A stretch of 64,000 bases of DNA, taken from positions 310,001-374,000 of the forward strand of contig NZ_MSIG01000002.1 of assembly GCF_001927285.1 (NCBI RefSeq), written 5' to 3'. Below the pieces are notes generated by a model, which saw nothing but the letters and a program-made list of their open reading frames with translations, was not told the origin of the DNA and ran no database searches. Below are positions 55,078-64,000 of this stretch, in pieces (position 1 is the stretch's first letter; each line of letters starts with the position of its first letter). The translations under genes were made by a program, and so were the position numbers. Source of the DNA: Mongoliimonas terrestris (GTDB lineage: Bacteria; Pseudomonadota; Alphaproteobacteria; Rhizobiales; Pleomorphomonadaceae).

Positions 55078-55940
55078 CCCGTCTTTCGGTTCCGACCCGA
55101 CTCGACGCCAACGGTGCACCGCCGGACCAACCGGCCGTTCTCTACCGCGGGACGGTGATGCACGCGCGCCTGAAGCCGCTCGGCCACCGGTTCGAATACG
55201 CGGTCGCCAACCTGCTGGTCGATCTCGACCGGCTCGACGACGCCGACCGGCTGTCGCCGCTCTTCTCGATCGGGCGCTTCAACCTTTTCGGGTTCCACGA
55301 GTCGGACCACGGCCCGCGGGACGGCAGCCCGCTGCGGCCCTATGTGGACGGGTTGCTGGCCGCCGACGGCATCCTGCGGCCTGACCGGGTGCTGCTTCTT
55401 TGCTATCCGCGCGTGCTCAGCTTCGTGTTCAACCCCATATCCGTCTACTTCTGCCTCGACCGGGACGGGCGGACCACGGCGCTCGTCTACGAGGTGCGCA
55501 ACACCTTCGGCGAGGCACACACCTATGTGGCGGCGGTGGAGCCGGGCGATCTCAGCCCCGCCGGCATCCGACAGGCACGGAACAAGCGCTTCTACGTCTC
55601 GCCCTTCATGCCAATGGAGCAGCGCTACCATTTCCGTGTGCTGCCGCCCGGCGACGGGGTGCGCCTGCGCATCCTGGAAACGGATCGGGACGGACCCACG
55701 CTTTCGGCAACCTTCGTCGGGGAGCGTCGCGCCCTCACCACGCGCGCGCTCGTCGGCACCTTCCTCGCCATGCCGTTTCATACGCTGAAGGTGGTGGCCG
55801 GCATTCATCTGGAAGCCGTCCGCCTGTGGCTGAAGGGTGCCCCCTATTTCAGCCGTGGCGTTCCGCCACCGCCGGTCAGCTACCGCGACGACGGCGAGCC
55901 GGCCGGGCGGGAGCGCACGCCCGAACAGGCCGCAGCCTGA
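55074..55940 (+). CDS. DUF1365 protein
   Basis: 288 aa. LYRGTVMHARLKPLGHRFEY opens the family domain, then LFGFHESDHGPRDGS, PRVLSFVFNPISVYFCLD, VYEVRNTFGEAHTY and KRFYVSPFMPMEQRYHF. The family has no proven reaction, but it occurs almost always between an FAD oxidoreductase and a cyclopropane-fatty-acid-synthase-like methyltransferase, so a role in the same lipid modification is inferred. The start at 55074 overlaps the previous stop and follows TGGAGG. Confidence 0.9.
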   Translation: MTRLSVPTRLDANGAPPDQPAVLYRGTVMHARLKPLGHRFEYAVANLLVDLDRLDDADRLSPLFSIGRFNLFGFHESDHGPRDGSPLRPYVDGLLAADGILRPDRVLLLCYPRVLSFVFNPISVYFCLDRDGRTTALVYEVRNTFGEAHTYVAAVEPGDLSPAGIRQARNKRFYVSPFMPMEQRYHFRVLPPGDGVRLRILETDRDGPTLSATFVGERRALTTRALVGTFLAMPFHTLKVVAGIHLEAVRLWLKGAPYFSRGVPPPPVSYRDDGEPAGRERTPEQAAA

Positions 55941-56089
55941 CCCGCCTTGGCCGAACCCGTTGGCGGCCCTTTCCGGCCGCCGCCCCCGTTGTCATGATGG
56001 ATGCCAGCCGGCGCCTCTCCTCTTGATCCGCCTCGGTGGATCGGATCAGGCCGACCCGCCCGCCGCTGTTGAACCGATGGACAGTGACG

Positions 56090-57334
56090 ATGACCAGTCC
56101 GAGTGCCTACCACCCGATCGAGCTGACCGCTTCCAACGAGGCCAGCGTGTTGACCGACCTGCCCGCCCTGGTGCGGCGGAGCCTCTACATGGTCCGCGCG
56201 CTGCGCTACGGCGCCCTCACCGTGACCCTGCCGGACGGACGCACGGTCCGCGTGGCGGGACGCGAGCCCGGACCGGACGCGCACCTCGTCATCCACGACT
56301 ACCGCTTCATCCGCCGTGTCATTACATCCGCCGACATGGGCGTAGCAGAGAGCTACATGGCGGGCGAATGGTCGAGCCCGGACGTCACCGCCTTTCTCGA
56401 GCTGTTCTGCCACAACCACCATGTCTTCGAGGACAATCTCGCCCACAGCCCGGCCGTTCGCCTCTTCCTGAAGCTGCGGCACTGGCTCAACGAGAACACG
56501 CCGAAGCGCGCCAAGAAGAACATCTCCGCGCACTACGACCTCGGCAACAGCTTCTACGCCAAGTGGCTCGACCAGACGATGACCTATTCGTCCGGCCTGT
56601 TTCCGTCCGGTGACGAGGACTTGCCGGCAGCGCAGAACGAGAAGTATCGTCATCTCGCCCGGACCACCGGCATGGAGACCGGCCATGACGTGCTGGAGAT
56701 CGGCTGCGGCTGGGGCGGGTTCGCCGAATTCGCCGCCAAGGAGATCGGCTGCAAAGTCGTCGGGCTCACGATCTCGCGCGAACAGTATGATTTCGCCCGC
56801 GAGCGCATGTTCAAGGCCGGTCTCGCCGACAAGGTGGACATCCGCTTCCAGGACTATCGGGAGGAGGCCGGCTGCTACGACCGGATCGCCTCGATCGAAA
56901 TGTTCGAGGCCGTCGGCGAGAAGTACTGGCCGACCTACTTCCAGACCTTGCGCGACCGACTGAAGCCTGGCGGCGCGGCCGGCCTGCAGGTGATCACCAT
57001 CCAGGACCGCTTCTTCGAGAAATATCGGGCGACGCCCGACTTCATCCAGCGCTACGTCTTCCCCGGCGGCATGCTCCCCTGCCCCGCCGCCCTCGACCGC
57101 GTTTCCCGCCAGGAGGGCCTCTCGAAGACGAGCGAGACCGTGTTCGGGCGCGACTACGCCCGCACCCTATCGCTCTGGCGCGACCGGTTCTGGGCCTCCT
57201 GGCCGAGCCTGGAGCCGCTCGGCTTCGATGCCCGCTTCAAGCGGCTTTGGGAATACTACCTACACTATTGCGAGGCCGGCTTCCGGTCCGGCACCATCGA
57301 CGTTCGCCAGATCGTCTACGCCCGCGGCGCCTGA
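56090..57334 (+). CDS. cfa: cyclopropane-fatty-acyl-phospholipid synthase-like methyltransferase
   Basis: 414 aa from the ATG at 56090; a GTG at 56036 is possible. KKNISAHYDLGNSFYAKWLD and TMTYSSGLF are the family's catalytic and lipid-site motifs. LEIGCGWGGFAEFAA is the SAM-binding loop and SIEMFEAVGEKYW the following acidic segment. Such enzymes use SAM to methylate or cyclopropanate unsaturated membrane phospholipid acyl chains. It ends the phr, FAD oxidoreductase, DUF1365 group and is closed by a hairpin. Confidence 0.92.
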   Translation: MTSPSAYHPIELTASNEASVLTDLPALVRRSLYMVRALRYGALTVTLPDGRTVRVAGREPGPDAHLVIHDYRFIRRVITSADMGVAESYMAGEWSSPDVTAFLELFCHNHHVFEDNLAHSPAVRLFLKLRHWLNENTPKRAKKNISAHYDLGNSFYAKWLDQTMTYSSGLFPSGDEDLPAAQNEKYRHLARTTGMETGHDVLEIGCGWGGFAEFAAKEIGCKVVGLTISREQYDFARERMFKAGLADKVDIRFQDYREEAGCYDRIASIEMFEAVGEKYWPTYFQTLRDRLKPGGAAGLQVITIQDRFFEKYRATPDFIQRYVFPGGMLPCPAALDRVSRQEGLSKTSETVFGRDYARTLSLWRDRFWASWPSLEPLGFDARFKRLWEYYLHYCEAGFRSGTIDVRQIVYARGA

Positions 57335-57365
57335 GCGCCGGGCCCGGGGGCGCGCGACGGCGCTC
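57333..57365. terminator. hairpin between convergent cfa and DUF1467 genes
   Basis: GAGCGCCG (57333-57340) pairs with CGGCGCTC (57358-57365) across a 17-nt G/C-rich loop, beginning at the cfa stop codon. There is no T-tract. Confidence 0.45.
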
Positions 57366-57387
57366 CCCCGCGGCAGGCCGATGCCCG

Positions 57388-57675
57388 TCAGCCGCCCACG
57401 TGGGTGGGCTTCGGGCCCGGCAGCATGTCGAGGGTCAGGCCCGAATTCATGATGCCGACGAAGAGCGCGAACCCGACGACCGCGAGCGCGGTCGTCCAAA
57501 GCAGCTTGCGCCGCATCAGCGACTGGGCCGGCGCGCCGGGGTCCGAACCCGGCACGGTGACGCCTTCCTCCTGCTGCGAGCGCACGCCGAACGGCAGCAC
57601 CACGAACAGCACCGTCCACCAGATCACGAAGAAGATGGCGATCGCGCTGCCGATGCCGATCCCGCCGATGGTCAT
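57388..57675 (-). CDS. DUF1467 small membrane protein
   Basis: 95 aa from the ATG at 57675. Two membrane spans (about 9-28 and 59-78) flank a loop containing LPFGVRSQQEEG and PGSDPGAP. LPFGVRSQ is the family signature, as is the residue pattern before the second span. The function is unknown. It starts two bases after the panB stop and is probably read with panC and panB. Confidence 0.85.
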   Translation of the reverse strand: MTIGGIGIGSAIAIFFVIWWTVLFVVLPFGVRSQQEEGVTVPGSDPGAPAQSLMRRKLLWTTALAVVGFALFVGIMNSGLTLDMLPGPKPTHVGG

Positions 57676-57677
57676 GG

Positions 57678-58505
57678 TCAAGCCCCCCGCTTTGGCTGGA
57701 ACGTGTTCTCCAACCCCGGAAACACCCGCGCCTTGACGTCGGCCGCATAGGCGGCGGCCGCTTCGCCGACGCTGGCGCCAAGGTTGGCATACCGCTTCAC
57801 GTGGCGCGGGATGAACTCGTTGAAAAGACCCAGCATGTCCTCGGACACGAGAATCTGACCGTCGCACTCCGGCGAGGCACCGATCCCGATCACCGGGACG
57901 GGAGAGGCGGCGGTGATCTCGCGCGCCAGTGGCTCCAGCGTGCCTTCCAGCACGAAGGCGAAAGCGCCCGCCTCCGCCACGGCGGCGGCGTCCGCCCGCA
58001 CCTTGCGGGCTTCGGCTTCGCTGCGGCCTTGGGTCTTGTAGCCGCCGAAGCTGTTGACGAGCTGCGGTGTCAGCCCCACGTGGGCAAGCACCGGGACGCC
58101 GCGCTCGGTGAGGAAGCTGATGGTTTCGGCCATCTCCTCGCCGCCCTCAAGCTTCACGCCCTGGGCGCCGGTCTCCGACAGGATGCGCGAAGCGGTGCGG
58201 AAGGCATCCTCCCGGCTCGCCTGGTAGGAGCCGAACGGCAGGTCGACGATGACGAGCGACCGGTTGGAACCGCGCACCACCGCGCCGCCGTGCGCGATCA
58301 TCATCTCCACGGTGACCGGCAAGGTCGTCTCGAACCCGTAGACCACCATGCCGAGGCTGTCGCCGACCAGGAGGAAATCCACGTGCGGGTCGAGGAGCTG
58401 CGCCATGGGCGCCGTGTAGGCGGTGAGCGACACGATGGGCCGCACCCCCTTGAGGGCTCGGATATCGGCGACGCTCGTGCGCCGGGAGCGGACAGGTGCA
58501 CTCAT
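57678..58505 (-). CDS. panB: 3-methyl-2-oxobutanoate hydroxymethyltransferase
   Basis: 275 aa, the usual length. [57 protein letters not shown] and [14 protein letters not shown] are the PanB motifs, including the metal-binding Asp (GDS). It transfers a hydroxymethyl group from methylene-tetrahydrofolate to alpha-ketoisovalerate to make ketopantoate for pantothenate and coenzyme A. The start at 58505 has AAGGA upstream. It lies 12 bp after panC on the same strand. Confidence 0.96.
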   Translation of the reverse strand: MSAPVRSRRTSVADIRALKGVRPIVSLTAYTAPMAQLLDPHVDFLLVGDSLGMVVYGFETTLPVTVEMMIAHGGAVVRGSNRSLVIVDLPFGSYQASREDAFRTASRILSETGAQGVKLEGGEEMAETISFLTERGVPVLAHVGLTPQLVNSFGGYKTQGRSEAEARKVRADAAAVAEAGAFAFVLEGTLEPLAREITAASPVPVIGIGASPECDGQILVSEDMLGLFNEFIPRHVKRYANLGASVGEAAAAYAADVKARVFPGLENTFQPKRGA

Positions 58506-58517
58506 GGGTCTGTTCCT

Positions 58518-59393
58518 TCAGTCCGCCTGCCCTGACGGCAACGGCTGGGGCAGCGGAATGACGCGCTGGTCGAGGAGGCGCGTGCGGCCGATCCGGACGG
58601 CGAGAAGGACCACCACGGCCTCGCTGTCCGGCCGCGCCTCGTTGAGGGTGGCGGCGTCGCGGATCTCCACCAGATCCGGGTCGGCCAGCGGCTCGCGCGT
58701 CAGCATCGTCTCCAGGTGGGTGCGCAGGCGAACGAAGTCGCGCTGGCCCTTGGCGACGCGCTGCTCCGCCTCGGCGAGCACGCGCGACAGCACCGGCGCG
58801 GCCGCGCGCTCCGCCTCGCCGAGATAGACATTCCGCGACGAGCAGGCGAGGCCGTCGCTCTCGCGCACGGTCGGCACGCCCACTACGTCCACCGGCATGG
58901 AGAGATCGGCGACCATCCGGCGGATCACGGCGAGCTGCTGGTAGTCCTTCTCGCCGAAATAGGCGCGGGTCGGCTGGGCGATGTTGAAGAGCTTGGCGAC
59001 CACGGTGGCGACGCCGCGGAAATGGCCGGGCCGCCGCTCGCCTTCCAGGATCGAGCCCAGATGGTGGAGGTCGACGGCGGTCTCCAGCGGCTGCGGGTAC
59101 ATCTCCTCCACAGACGGGGCGAACAGGAAGTCCACGTCGCCGGCGCGCAGCATCGCCTGGTCGCGCTCCATGTCGCGCGGGTAGCGGGCGAAGTCCTCGG
59201 TGGGGGCGAACTGCAGCGGGTTCACGAAGATGGTCGTCACCACCACGTCGTTCGCCGCGCGGGCGCGGCGGACGAGTTCCAGGTGGCCGACGTGCAGGTA
59301 GCCCATGGTGGGCACCAGGCCGATGGTGCGGCCGGATCGGCGGTGCGGTTCGAGCCGACGGCGCACGTCGGCGATGGTGGACAGGACTTCCAT
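58518..59393 (-). CDS. panC: pantothenate synthetase
   Basis: 291 aa from the ATG at 59393. [18 protein letters not shown] contains the HIGH-like nucleotide-binding motif. [51 protein letters not shown] and [13 protein letters not shown] complete the family pattern. It condenses pantoate with beta-alanine using ATP. It forms a panC-panB-DUF1467 operon. Confidence 0.96.
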   Translation of the reverse strand: MEVLSTIADVRRRLEPHRRSGRTIGLVPTMGYLHVGHLELVRRARAANDVVVTTIFVNPLQFAPTEDFARYPRDMERDQAMLRAGDVDFLFAPSVEEMYPQPLETAVDLHHLGSILEGERRPGHFRGVATVVAKLFNIAQPTRAYFGEKDYQQLAVIRRMVADLSMPVDVVGVPTVRESDGLACSSRNVYLGEAERAAAPVLSRVLAEAEQRVAKGQRDFVRLRTHLETMLTREPLADPDLVEIRDAATLNEARPDSEAVVVLLAVRIGRTRLLDQRVIPLPQPLPSGQAD

Positions 59394-59538
59394 CGGTGAG
59401 CGAAGCCTCCGATCCGTGGCGAACCTCAATGGGCCGTCTTCTACTGCGGGCGGGCTTCGAATGCCATCACCGAATGTGCAATCTGGTCACGCCGTGGGCA
59501 GATGCGGCCGCCGGCCGACCCAGGCCCCAAACGGGCGA

Positions 59539-59943
59539 TCAGGCCTGCTCCAGCTCCACCAAGGTGCCGTTGAAGTCCTTCGGGTGGAGGAAGAGCACCG
59601 GCTTGCCGTGGGCGCCGATCTTCGGCTCACCGGTGCCGAGCACGCGGGCGCCGGTGGACTTCAGGTGGTCGCGGGCGGCCAGGATGTCGTCCACCTCGTA
59701 GCAGACGTGATGGATGCCGCCGGACGGGTTCTTCTCCAGGAAGGCCTTGATGGGCGAGGCCTCGCCGAGCGGCTCCAGAAGCTCGATCTTGGTGTTCGGC
59801 AGTTCGATGAAGACCACCGTCACGCCGTGGTCCGGCTCCGCCTGAGGCGGCAGCACGTTGGCGCCGAGCACCTGCCGATAGGTGGCCGCCGCGGCCTCCA
59901 GATCCGGCACCGCGATGGCCACATGGTTGAGCCGTCCGATCAT
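59539..59943 (-). CDS. mce: methylmalonyl-CoA epimerase
   Basis: 134 aa. LNHVAIAVPDLEAAAATYRQ carries the first metal His. FIELPNTKIELLEPLG, GGIHHVCYEVDDI and FLHPKDFNGTLVELEQ include the remaining His and Glu ligands of this vicinal-oxygen-chelate enzyme. It interconverts the R and S forms of methylmalonyl-CoA in the B12-dependent propionate pathway. GGAGGG lies before the ATG at 59943. It follows rnj as in many alphaproteobacterial nuo-distal operons. Confidence 0.95.
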   Translation of the reverse strand: MIGRLNHVAIAVPDLEAAAATYRQVLGANVLPPQAEPDHGVTVVFIELPNTKIELLEPLGEASPIKAFLEKNPSGGIHHVCYEVDDILAARDHLKSTGARVLGTGEPKIGAHGKPVLFLHPKDFNGTLVELEQA

Positions 59944-59999
59944 CGTTTCGCCCTCCGTTCCTTGTTCAGGGCCGGAGGGCGTATGGCCGCTCCGGCGTC

Positions 60000-61685
60000 T
60001 CAGACCCGCAGCACGGTCACGTCGCAGATGGGCTTCTTGCCCCACCGCTCGTTGACGACCGACCGCACCGACCGGCGGATCGCCTCCGCCACCATCTCGT
60101 CGTCCCGCCGCCGCTGGCGGGGAATGGACTCAATCGTGCCCTCCACGACCCCGGCGATCACGTCCCGGAACGGTGTGTCCCGCTCGTCCACGTGCGGCAG
60201 GCCGAACAGGGAGACCGCGAAGTCACCCACCAGATCGCCCCGGTCGTCCATCACCACCGAGATGGCGACCGCGCCGGCGAAGGAGATCTTCCGCCGCTCC
60301 ACAACGCCGGATACCTCCGGCGCGCGGATCAGCGACCCGTCCTTCACCTGGATGCCGACCGGCGTGTGCTCGATCACCGTCGGCTCGTCGCCGGGCAGAA
60401 GGCGCAGCATGGCACCGTTCTTCGTGATCACCACCTTCGGCACGCCCACGGACCGGGCCAGTTCCGCGTGCGCCGCAAGATGGACCGCCTCGCCGTGGAC
60501 GGGAACAGCGACTTTGGGCTTGATCAGCCGGTAGAGCTCGGCCATTTCGTCGCGGCGCGGATGGCCGGACGTGTGCACCATGGCGTCCTTGTCGGTGACG
60601 ATCTTGACGCCCTGGGTGACCAGCGCGTTCTGGATCGCCCCCACGGCCTTCTCGTTGCCCGGGATGGTGCGGGACGAGAAGATCACCGTGTCGCCGGCCG
60701 AGAAGGCCACGTTGCGGTGCTCGTCGAAGGCGATCTTGGAGAGCGCGGCCCGCGGTTCGCCCTGGCTGCCGGTGATCAGCGCCACCACCTTGTCCGGCGG
60801 CAGGTAGCCGTAGGCTTCCTCGTCGCGGAAGGGCGGCAGGCCGTCGAGCATGCCGAGTTCGGTCGCCACGTCCACCACGCGCCGGATCGCCCGGCCGAGA
60901 ATCACCACGTCCCGATCGTTGGCCGCGGCCGCCTGGGCGACCGAGCGGATGCGCGCCACGTTGGAGGCGAAGATCGTCACCGCCACGCGCTTCGTGGCCT
61001 TGCCGATAACCTCCGCCATGCCCTTTGCGACGTCCGCCTCGGACGGGCTGCGGCCTTCGCGCGGCGCGTTGGTGCTGTCGCAGATCATGGCTTCGACGCC
61101 CTCGCGGGCGATCTCGCCGAAGCGCGTCATGTCGATCGGCTTGCCGACGCCCGGCTCCGGATCGATCTTCCAGTCGCCCGTGTGGAGCACGTTGCCGAAC
61201 GGCGTGCGGAACAGCACCGCGTTCGGCTCCGGCAGCGAATGGGACACGGCGATCAGTTCGATGTCGAACGGTCCGATGGACCGCCGCTCGCCCTGCTGCA
61301 GCACCGTGGTGGGGATCTTCGGCGCGCCCGGCTCCATCTCCCGCTTGGCGGCGTGGAGAGCCGCCGCGAAAGGCGACATGAACACGGGCACCTCCAGCCG
61401 CGGCCAGAGGTCGTAGAGGGCGCCGTAGTGGTCCTCATGGGCGTGGGTGATCAGGATCCCGACCAGATCCTTGCGCACCTTCTCGACGAAGCGGATGTCC
61501 GGCAGGATCAAATCGACGCCCGGCAGGTCCGGTCCGGCGAACGAGACGCCGCAGTCCACCATCAGCCACTTGCGGGCGTCCTCCGGGCCGATGCCGTAGA
61601 GGGCGAGGTTCATCCCGATTTCGCCGACACCGCCGAGGGGAAGAAAGACGAAGTCCTCGATGCGGTCGGCCTTAGGTTTTCTCAA
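60000..61685 (-). CDS. rnj: ribonuclease J
   Basis: 561 aa, read from a TTG at 61685 that has AGGAG eight bases upstream and begins MRKPKADRIEDFVFLPLGG, the conserved N-terminus; no ATG fits. The metallo-beta-lactamase motif is THAHEDHYGALY, with beta-CASP features such as CDSTNAPREGRS, TIFASNVARI and SGHPRRDE (motif-C His region). It is a 5'-3' exonuclease and endonuclease in RNA processing. The window therefore encodes both RNase E and RNase J, common in alphaproteobacteria. It is part of nuoN-birA-...-rnj-mce. Confidence 0.95.
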   Translation of the reverse strand: MRKPKADRIEDFVFLPLGGVGEIGMNLALYGIGPEDARKWLMVDCGVSFAGPDLPGVDLILPDIRFVEKVRKDLVGILITHAHEDHYGALYDLWPRLEVPVFMSPFAAALHAAKREMEPGAPKIPTTVLQQGERRSIGPFDIELIAVSHSLPEPNAVLFRTPFGNVLHTGDWKIDPEPGVGKPIDMTRFGEIAREGVEAMICDSTNAPREGRSPSEADVAKGMAEVIGKATKRVAVTIFASNVARIRSVAQAAAANDRDVVILGRAIRRVVDVATELGMLDGLPPFRDEEAYGYLPPDKVVALITGSQGEPRAALSKIAFDEHRNVAFSAGDTVIFSSRTIPGNEKAVGAIQNALVTQGVKIVTDKDAMVHTSGHPRRDEMAELYRLIKPKVAVPVHGEAVHLAAHAELARSVGVPKVVITKNGAMLRLLPGDEPTVIEHTPVGIQVKDGSLIRAPEVSGVVERRKISFAGAVAISVVMDDRGDLVGDFAVSLFGLPHVDERDTPFRDVIAGVVEGTIESIPRQRRRDDEMVAEAIRRSVRSVVNERWGKKPICDVTVLRV

Positions 61686-61914
61686 TGCAGATACTCCTGC
61701 GGTCCGATGACCGCGTTCCGAACGACCATAGCCGCCGCGCCCGAAGAGGCGGCGGGTCATTCCTGGTGGGTGAGGTGGCAAGCGAAGGCCACCGTGGCAG
61801 ATGGGCGGCTCCCGCCCCGTTGAGGCGACCCTAGCGGAATCGGACGGCCGGTTCCACAGGAAGCGGATCCGGAGCGGCGGTTGTGAGCCGTCACAGGGCA
61901 AACCGCCGGTCCGG

Positions 61915-62553
61915 TCAGGCCGAAACCCCGTCAACGTCCGCATCCGCGGACGCAAGCCGAGCCTCGACCGCCGCCACGACCGCGCGTCCGATCCGCTCGT
62001 GGGCGGCGGCGGGCGTTTCTTCATAACCCTCGAGGGTCAGCGGCCGGTGCACCCAGGGCACGTGGACGAAGAGCGCCGGAACGGTGGGGCGGCGCGCCGA
62101 AAGACCGAGGAGAACGCGGTAGTAGAGGTCGTTGCAGACATAGCCGCCCGCGTCGTCCGAGATCACGATGCCCGGCACGATCGGCGCCAGATCGTCGCGG
62201 AGCGCCGCAAGGTCGAAGCCGGTCTCCAGCGTCTCCGGCGCATCCTCGACCGCGTCGAGGCCGACGCGCCGGATCCCGGCGTTATCCGGTGCCGCACTGG
62301 TGCAGCGGTTGCGGCCGAACCGCTCCAGCCGGAGATACTGGGTGTCGCCCGCAAGGCCGAACATCAGGACGGCCGAAGGGTCGATCCGCTCGACCTCGGC
62401 GAGGAGCCGCGCGGCGGCCTGTTCGTACTCCACCGGCAGGAGGAGCGTGAAAACGCCCGCCGGTGGGGCGGCCGCGAGCCGCCGGACCAGGATATCCGCC
62501 GGATTGACGGCACTTCCGCCGAACGCCTCGAAACCGGTGACGAGCAGGGCCAT
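61915..62553 (-). CDS. pcp: pyroglutamyl-peptidase I (peptidase C15)
   Basis: 212 aa. LLVTGFEAFGG with NPADILVRRL is the family N-terminus. The catalytic Cys is in SDDAGGYVCNDLYYRVL, and the His is in FVHVPWVH. The usual GQAGGR-ERVA stretch appears as FGLAGDTQYLRLERFG, slightly divergent. It removes N-terminal pyroglutamate from peptides. The ATG at 62553 overlaps the birA stop by one base, so pcp is inserted within the birA-rnj spacing and probably co-transcribed. Confidence 0.9.
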   Translation of the reverse strand: MALLVTGFEAFGGSAVNPADILVRRLAAAPPAGVFTLLLPVEYEQAAARLLAEVERIDPSAVLMFGLAGDTQYLRLERFGRNRCTSAAPDNAGIRRVGLDAVEDAPETLETGFDLAALRDDLAPIVPGIVISDDAGGYVCNDLYYRVLLGLSARRPTVPALFVHVPWVHRPLTLEGYEETPAAAHERIGRAVVAAVEARLASADADVDGVSA

Positions 62554-63347
62554 CAGGTCGCTCCCAACGCCTCTGCGGGGCCGAAGAACACGTCGCCGGC
62601 GGAGATCACCTTCAGCGCGCCCGTGTCGAGCCGCAGGAGCAGGCGGCCGCTGTCGTCGAGCCCCTCGAACCGGCCGGTCAGCGTTTCAGCAGGCAGCCGC
62701 ACGCGGATGGCCTCGCCGACGCCGCGCGCGCGGGCGAGCCACGCCTCGCGGATCGGCCCGAAGTCACCGCCCTGCCAGGCGGCGAGGCGGTGTGCCATCC
62801 GGAGGGCCAGCCGTTCAAACAGCACGAGCGGTTCCGTCGGGTGGCCGAGCGCGCGAAGATCCGTGGCCGCATAGCCGGCATCCAGCGGATGGTGGGCGCA
62901 GTTGATGCCGATGCCGATGGCGACCGCCCGCCCGGACGGGCCGGCGACGCCCTCGATCAGGATGCCGCACATCTTCGCCCCGTCGTGGAGCACGTCGTTC
63001 GGCCACTTGATCCGGAGCGGGCCGCGCGCGGGCGGCGGCAGCACGTCGGCGATCGCGTCGTGAACCGCGACCGCCACCACCAGCGGCAATTCGCCGAGCC
63101 GCGCGGCGGGCGCCGGATCGCGGAGGAGAAGCGTGGAGTAGAGGTTGCCGACCTCCGACGTCCACGGTCGGCCCTGCCGGCCGCGGCCAGAGACCTGCCG
63201 GCCGGCCACCACCCAGAGGCCGCCTGCCTCGCCGGCTTCCGCCTGCTCCAGGGCGACCGCGTTGGTGGAGCCCACCTCGTCGAGCAAAAGGGCGCGGAAA
63301 CCCGGCGGCAAGGCCGGGCCCGCGCCCTTTGAGGTCATCGTGCCCAT
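62553..63347 (-). CDS. birA: biotin--[acetyl-CoA-carboxylase] ligase (monofunctional BirA)
   Basis: 264 aa from the ATG at 63347; an in-frame ATG at 63338 gives 261. DEVGSTNAVALEQA, the biotinyl-AMP loop SGRGRQGRPWTS, RIKWPNDVLHDGAKMCGILIE and GIGINCAHHP are the catalytic motifs. There is no N-terminal winged helix, so unlike E. coli BirA it should not bind DNA. It biotinylates AccB (33786-34247) and other carboxylases. It begins six bases after the nuoN stop. Confidence 0.95.
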   Translation of the reverse strand: MGTMTSKGAGPALPPGFRALLLDEVGSTNAVALEQAEAGEAGGLWVVAGRQVSGRGRQGRPWTSEVGNLYSTLLLRDPAPAARLGELPLVVAVAVHDAIADVLPPPARGPLRIKWPNDVLHDGAKMCGILIEGVAGPSGRAVAIGIGINCAHHPLDAGYAATDLRALGHPTEPLVLFERLALRMAHRLAAWQGGDFGPIREAWLARARGVGEAIRVRLPAETLTGRFEGLDDSGRLLLRLDTGALKVISAGDVFFGPAEALGAT

Positions 63348-63352
63348 GGTGT

Positions 63353-64000
63353 CTAGAAGAGCGTGCGGGCCGCCGCCGCCGCGGCGCTGCCGAGCGGGCC
63401 GGACACCAGGACGAACAGGACCGTGAAGAGCCCTGCGCCCCACAGCACCGCGTTCAGCTCCACCGGCGTCTTTTCGAAGGCCGGGGCCGGCTCGTCGAAG
63501 TACATCACCTTGATGATGCGCAGGTAGTAGTAGGCACCCACCACGCTCGACAGGACGCCGATCACCGCCAGCGCCACCAGGCCCTGCTGGATGGCCGCCA
63601 CGAAGACGAAGTACTTGGCGAAGAAGCCCGCGAAGGGCGGAATGCCGGCGAGCGAGAACATGATCATGGCGAGGAAGAAGGCCATGGTCTTGTTGGTGCT
63701 GGAGAGGCCGGCCAGCTCGTAGATGTCCTCGGTCATCACGCCGTTCCGCCGCATGGCGAGGATGCACGCGAACGCGCCGGCGGTCATCGCCACGTAGGTG
63801 GCCAGATAGATGAGCACGCCCTGAACGCCGGTCTCCGTGCCGGCGGCGAGGCCCACGAGGGCGTAGCCCATGTGGCCGATCGACGAATAGGCCATCAGGC
63901 GCTTGATGTTGCGCTGGCCGATGGCGGCGAACGAACCGAGGATCATCGAGGCGATCGCCATGAAGGAGACGATCTGCTGCCAATCGCTGGTGATCGGCGC
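63353..64000 (-). CDS. nuoN: NADH-quinone oxidoreductase subunit N (partial, 5' end missing)
   Basis: The C-terminal 215 codons, running off the window. [36 protein letters not shown], the Lys-containing [20 protein letters not shown] segment and [16 protein letters not shown] are typical of the antiporter-like proton-pumping subunit. Several transmembrane helices are visible. It is the last gene of the nuo operon, whose remaining genes would lie beyond 64000. Confidence 0.95.
   Translation of the reverse strand, partial: APITSDWQQIVSFMAIASMILGSFAAIGQRNIKRLMAYSSIGHMGYALVGLAAGTETGVQGVLIYLATYVAMTAGAFACILAMRRNGVMTEDIYELAGLSSTNKTMAFFLAMIMFSLAGIPPFAGFFAKYFVFVAAIQQGLVALAVIGVLSSVVGAYYYLRIIKVMYFDEPAPAFEKTPVELNAVLWGAGLFTVLFVLVSGPLGSAAAAAARTLF

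Overview
The window is a GC-rich chromosomal segment of an alphaproteobacterium, most likely Hyphomicrobiales (Rhizobiales). The gene orders amiC-mrcA-prfB divergent from rne, accB-accC-(GT)-aat-DUF2155, and nuoN-birA-rnj-mce support this. So do NDUFA12, DUF1467, DUF2155 and an S1-interrupted RNase E ending in a GWWQRR-type tail. Most of the window is conserved core genome. The accessory material is one glycan cassette, a few single insertions and several families of palindromic repeats. No species is assigned.

Layout: (1) 1-1197, a translationally coupled membrane-protein pair (TIGR02587/TIGR02588-like) on the minus strand, cut by the window edge. (2) 1438-10617, a plus-strand glycan cassette: two NAD-dependent epimerases, a B12-binding-type radical SAM protein, a GT4 glycosyltransferase, three tandem paralogous CgeB-like glycosyltransferases and a UDP-glucuronate decarboxylase, mostly overlapping or abutting. 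(3) 10718-19789, envelope and signalling genes: a giant AsmA-like protein, an atypical Bcp peroxiredoxin, a DUF455 ferritin-like protein, an M23 peptidase, an EAL phosphodiesterase with a dead GGDEF domain, and a cupin. (4) 19865-29200, prfB with an intact programmed +1 frameshift, PBP1A and amidase on the minus strand, with rne divergent. (5) 29599-41014, an aminotransferase, an M48-TPR protease, a DsbA-family protein, aroQ, accB, accC, a lone glycosyltransferase, aat, DUF2155, a nucleoside hydrolase, NDUFA12 and a receiver-domain protein. (6) 41722-50379, class II ribonucleotide reductase, a sulfotransferase, a CYTH protein, an NsrR-like regulator, an orphan modA behind a ModE-like box, and a Wzx-type flippase. 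(7) 50393-57334, L-serine deaminase behind a tandem glycine riboswitch, then a photolyase / FAD oxidoreductase / DUF1365 / cyclopropane-synthase group. (8) 57388-64000, DUF1467, panB, panC, mce, rnj, pcp, birA and partial nuoN, all on the minus strand.

Most notable: the radical-SAM/CgeB glycan cassette, whose product is unknown; the tandem glycine aptamers ahead of sdaA with a downstream terminator-like hairpin; the prfB frameshift site; a long palindromic repeat present in two oppositely oriented copies (about 21.2 and 37.6 kb); a composite palindromic element that supplies the stop codon of an aminotransferase gene; and a four-unit ~40-bp tandem repeat beside prfB.

All assignments come from reading the sequence and recalling families. 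No database search was run.
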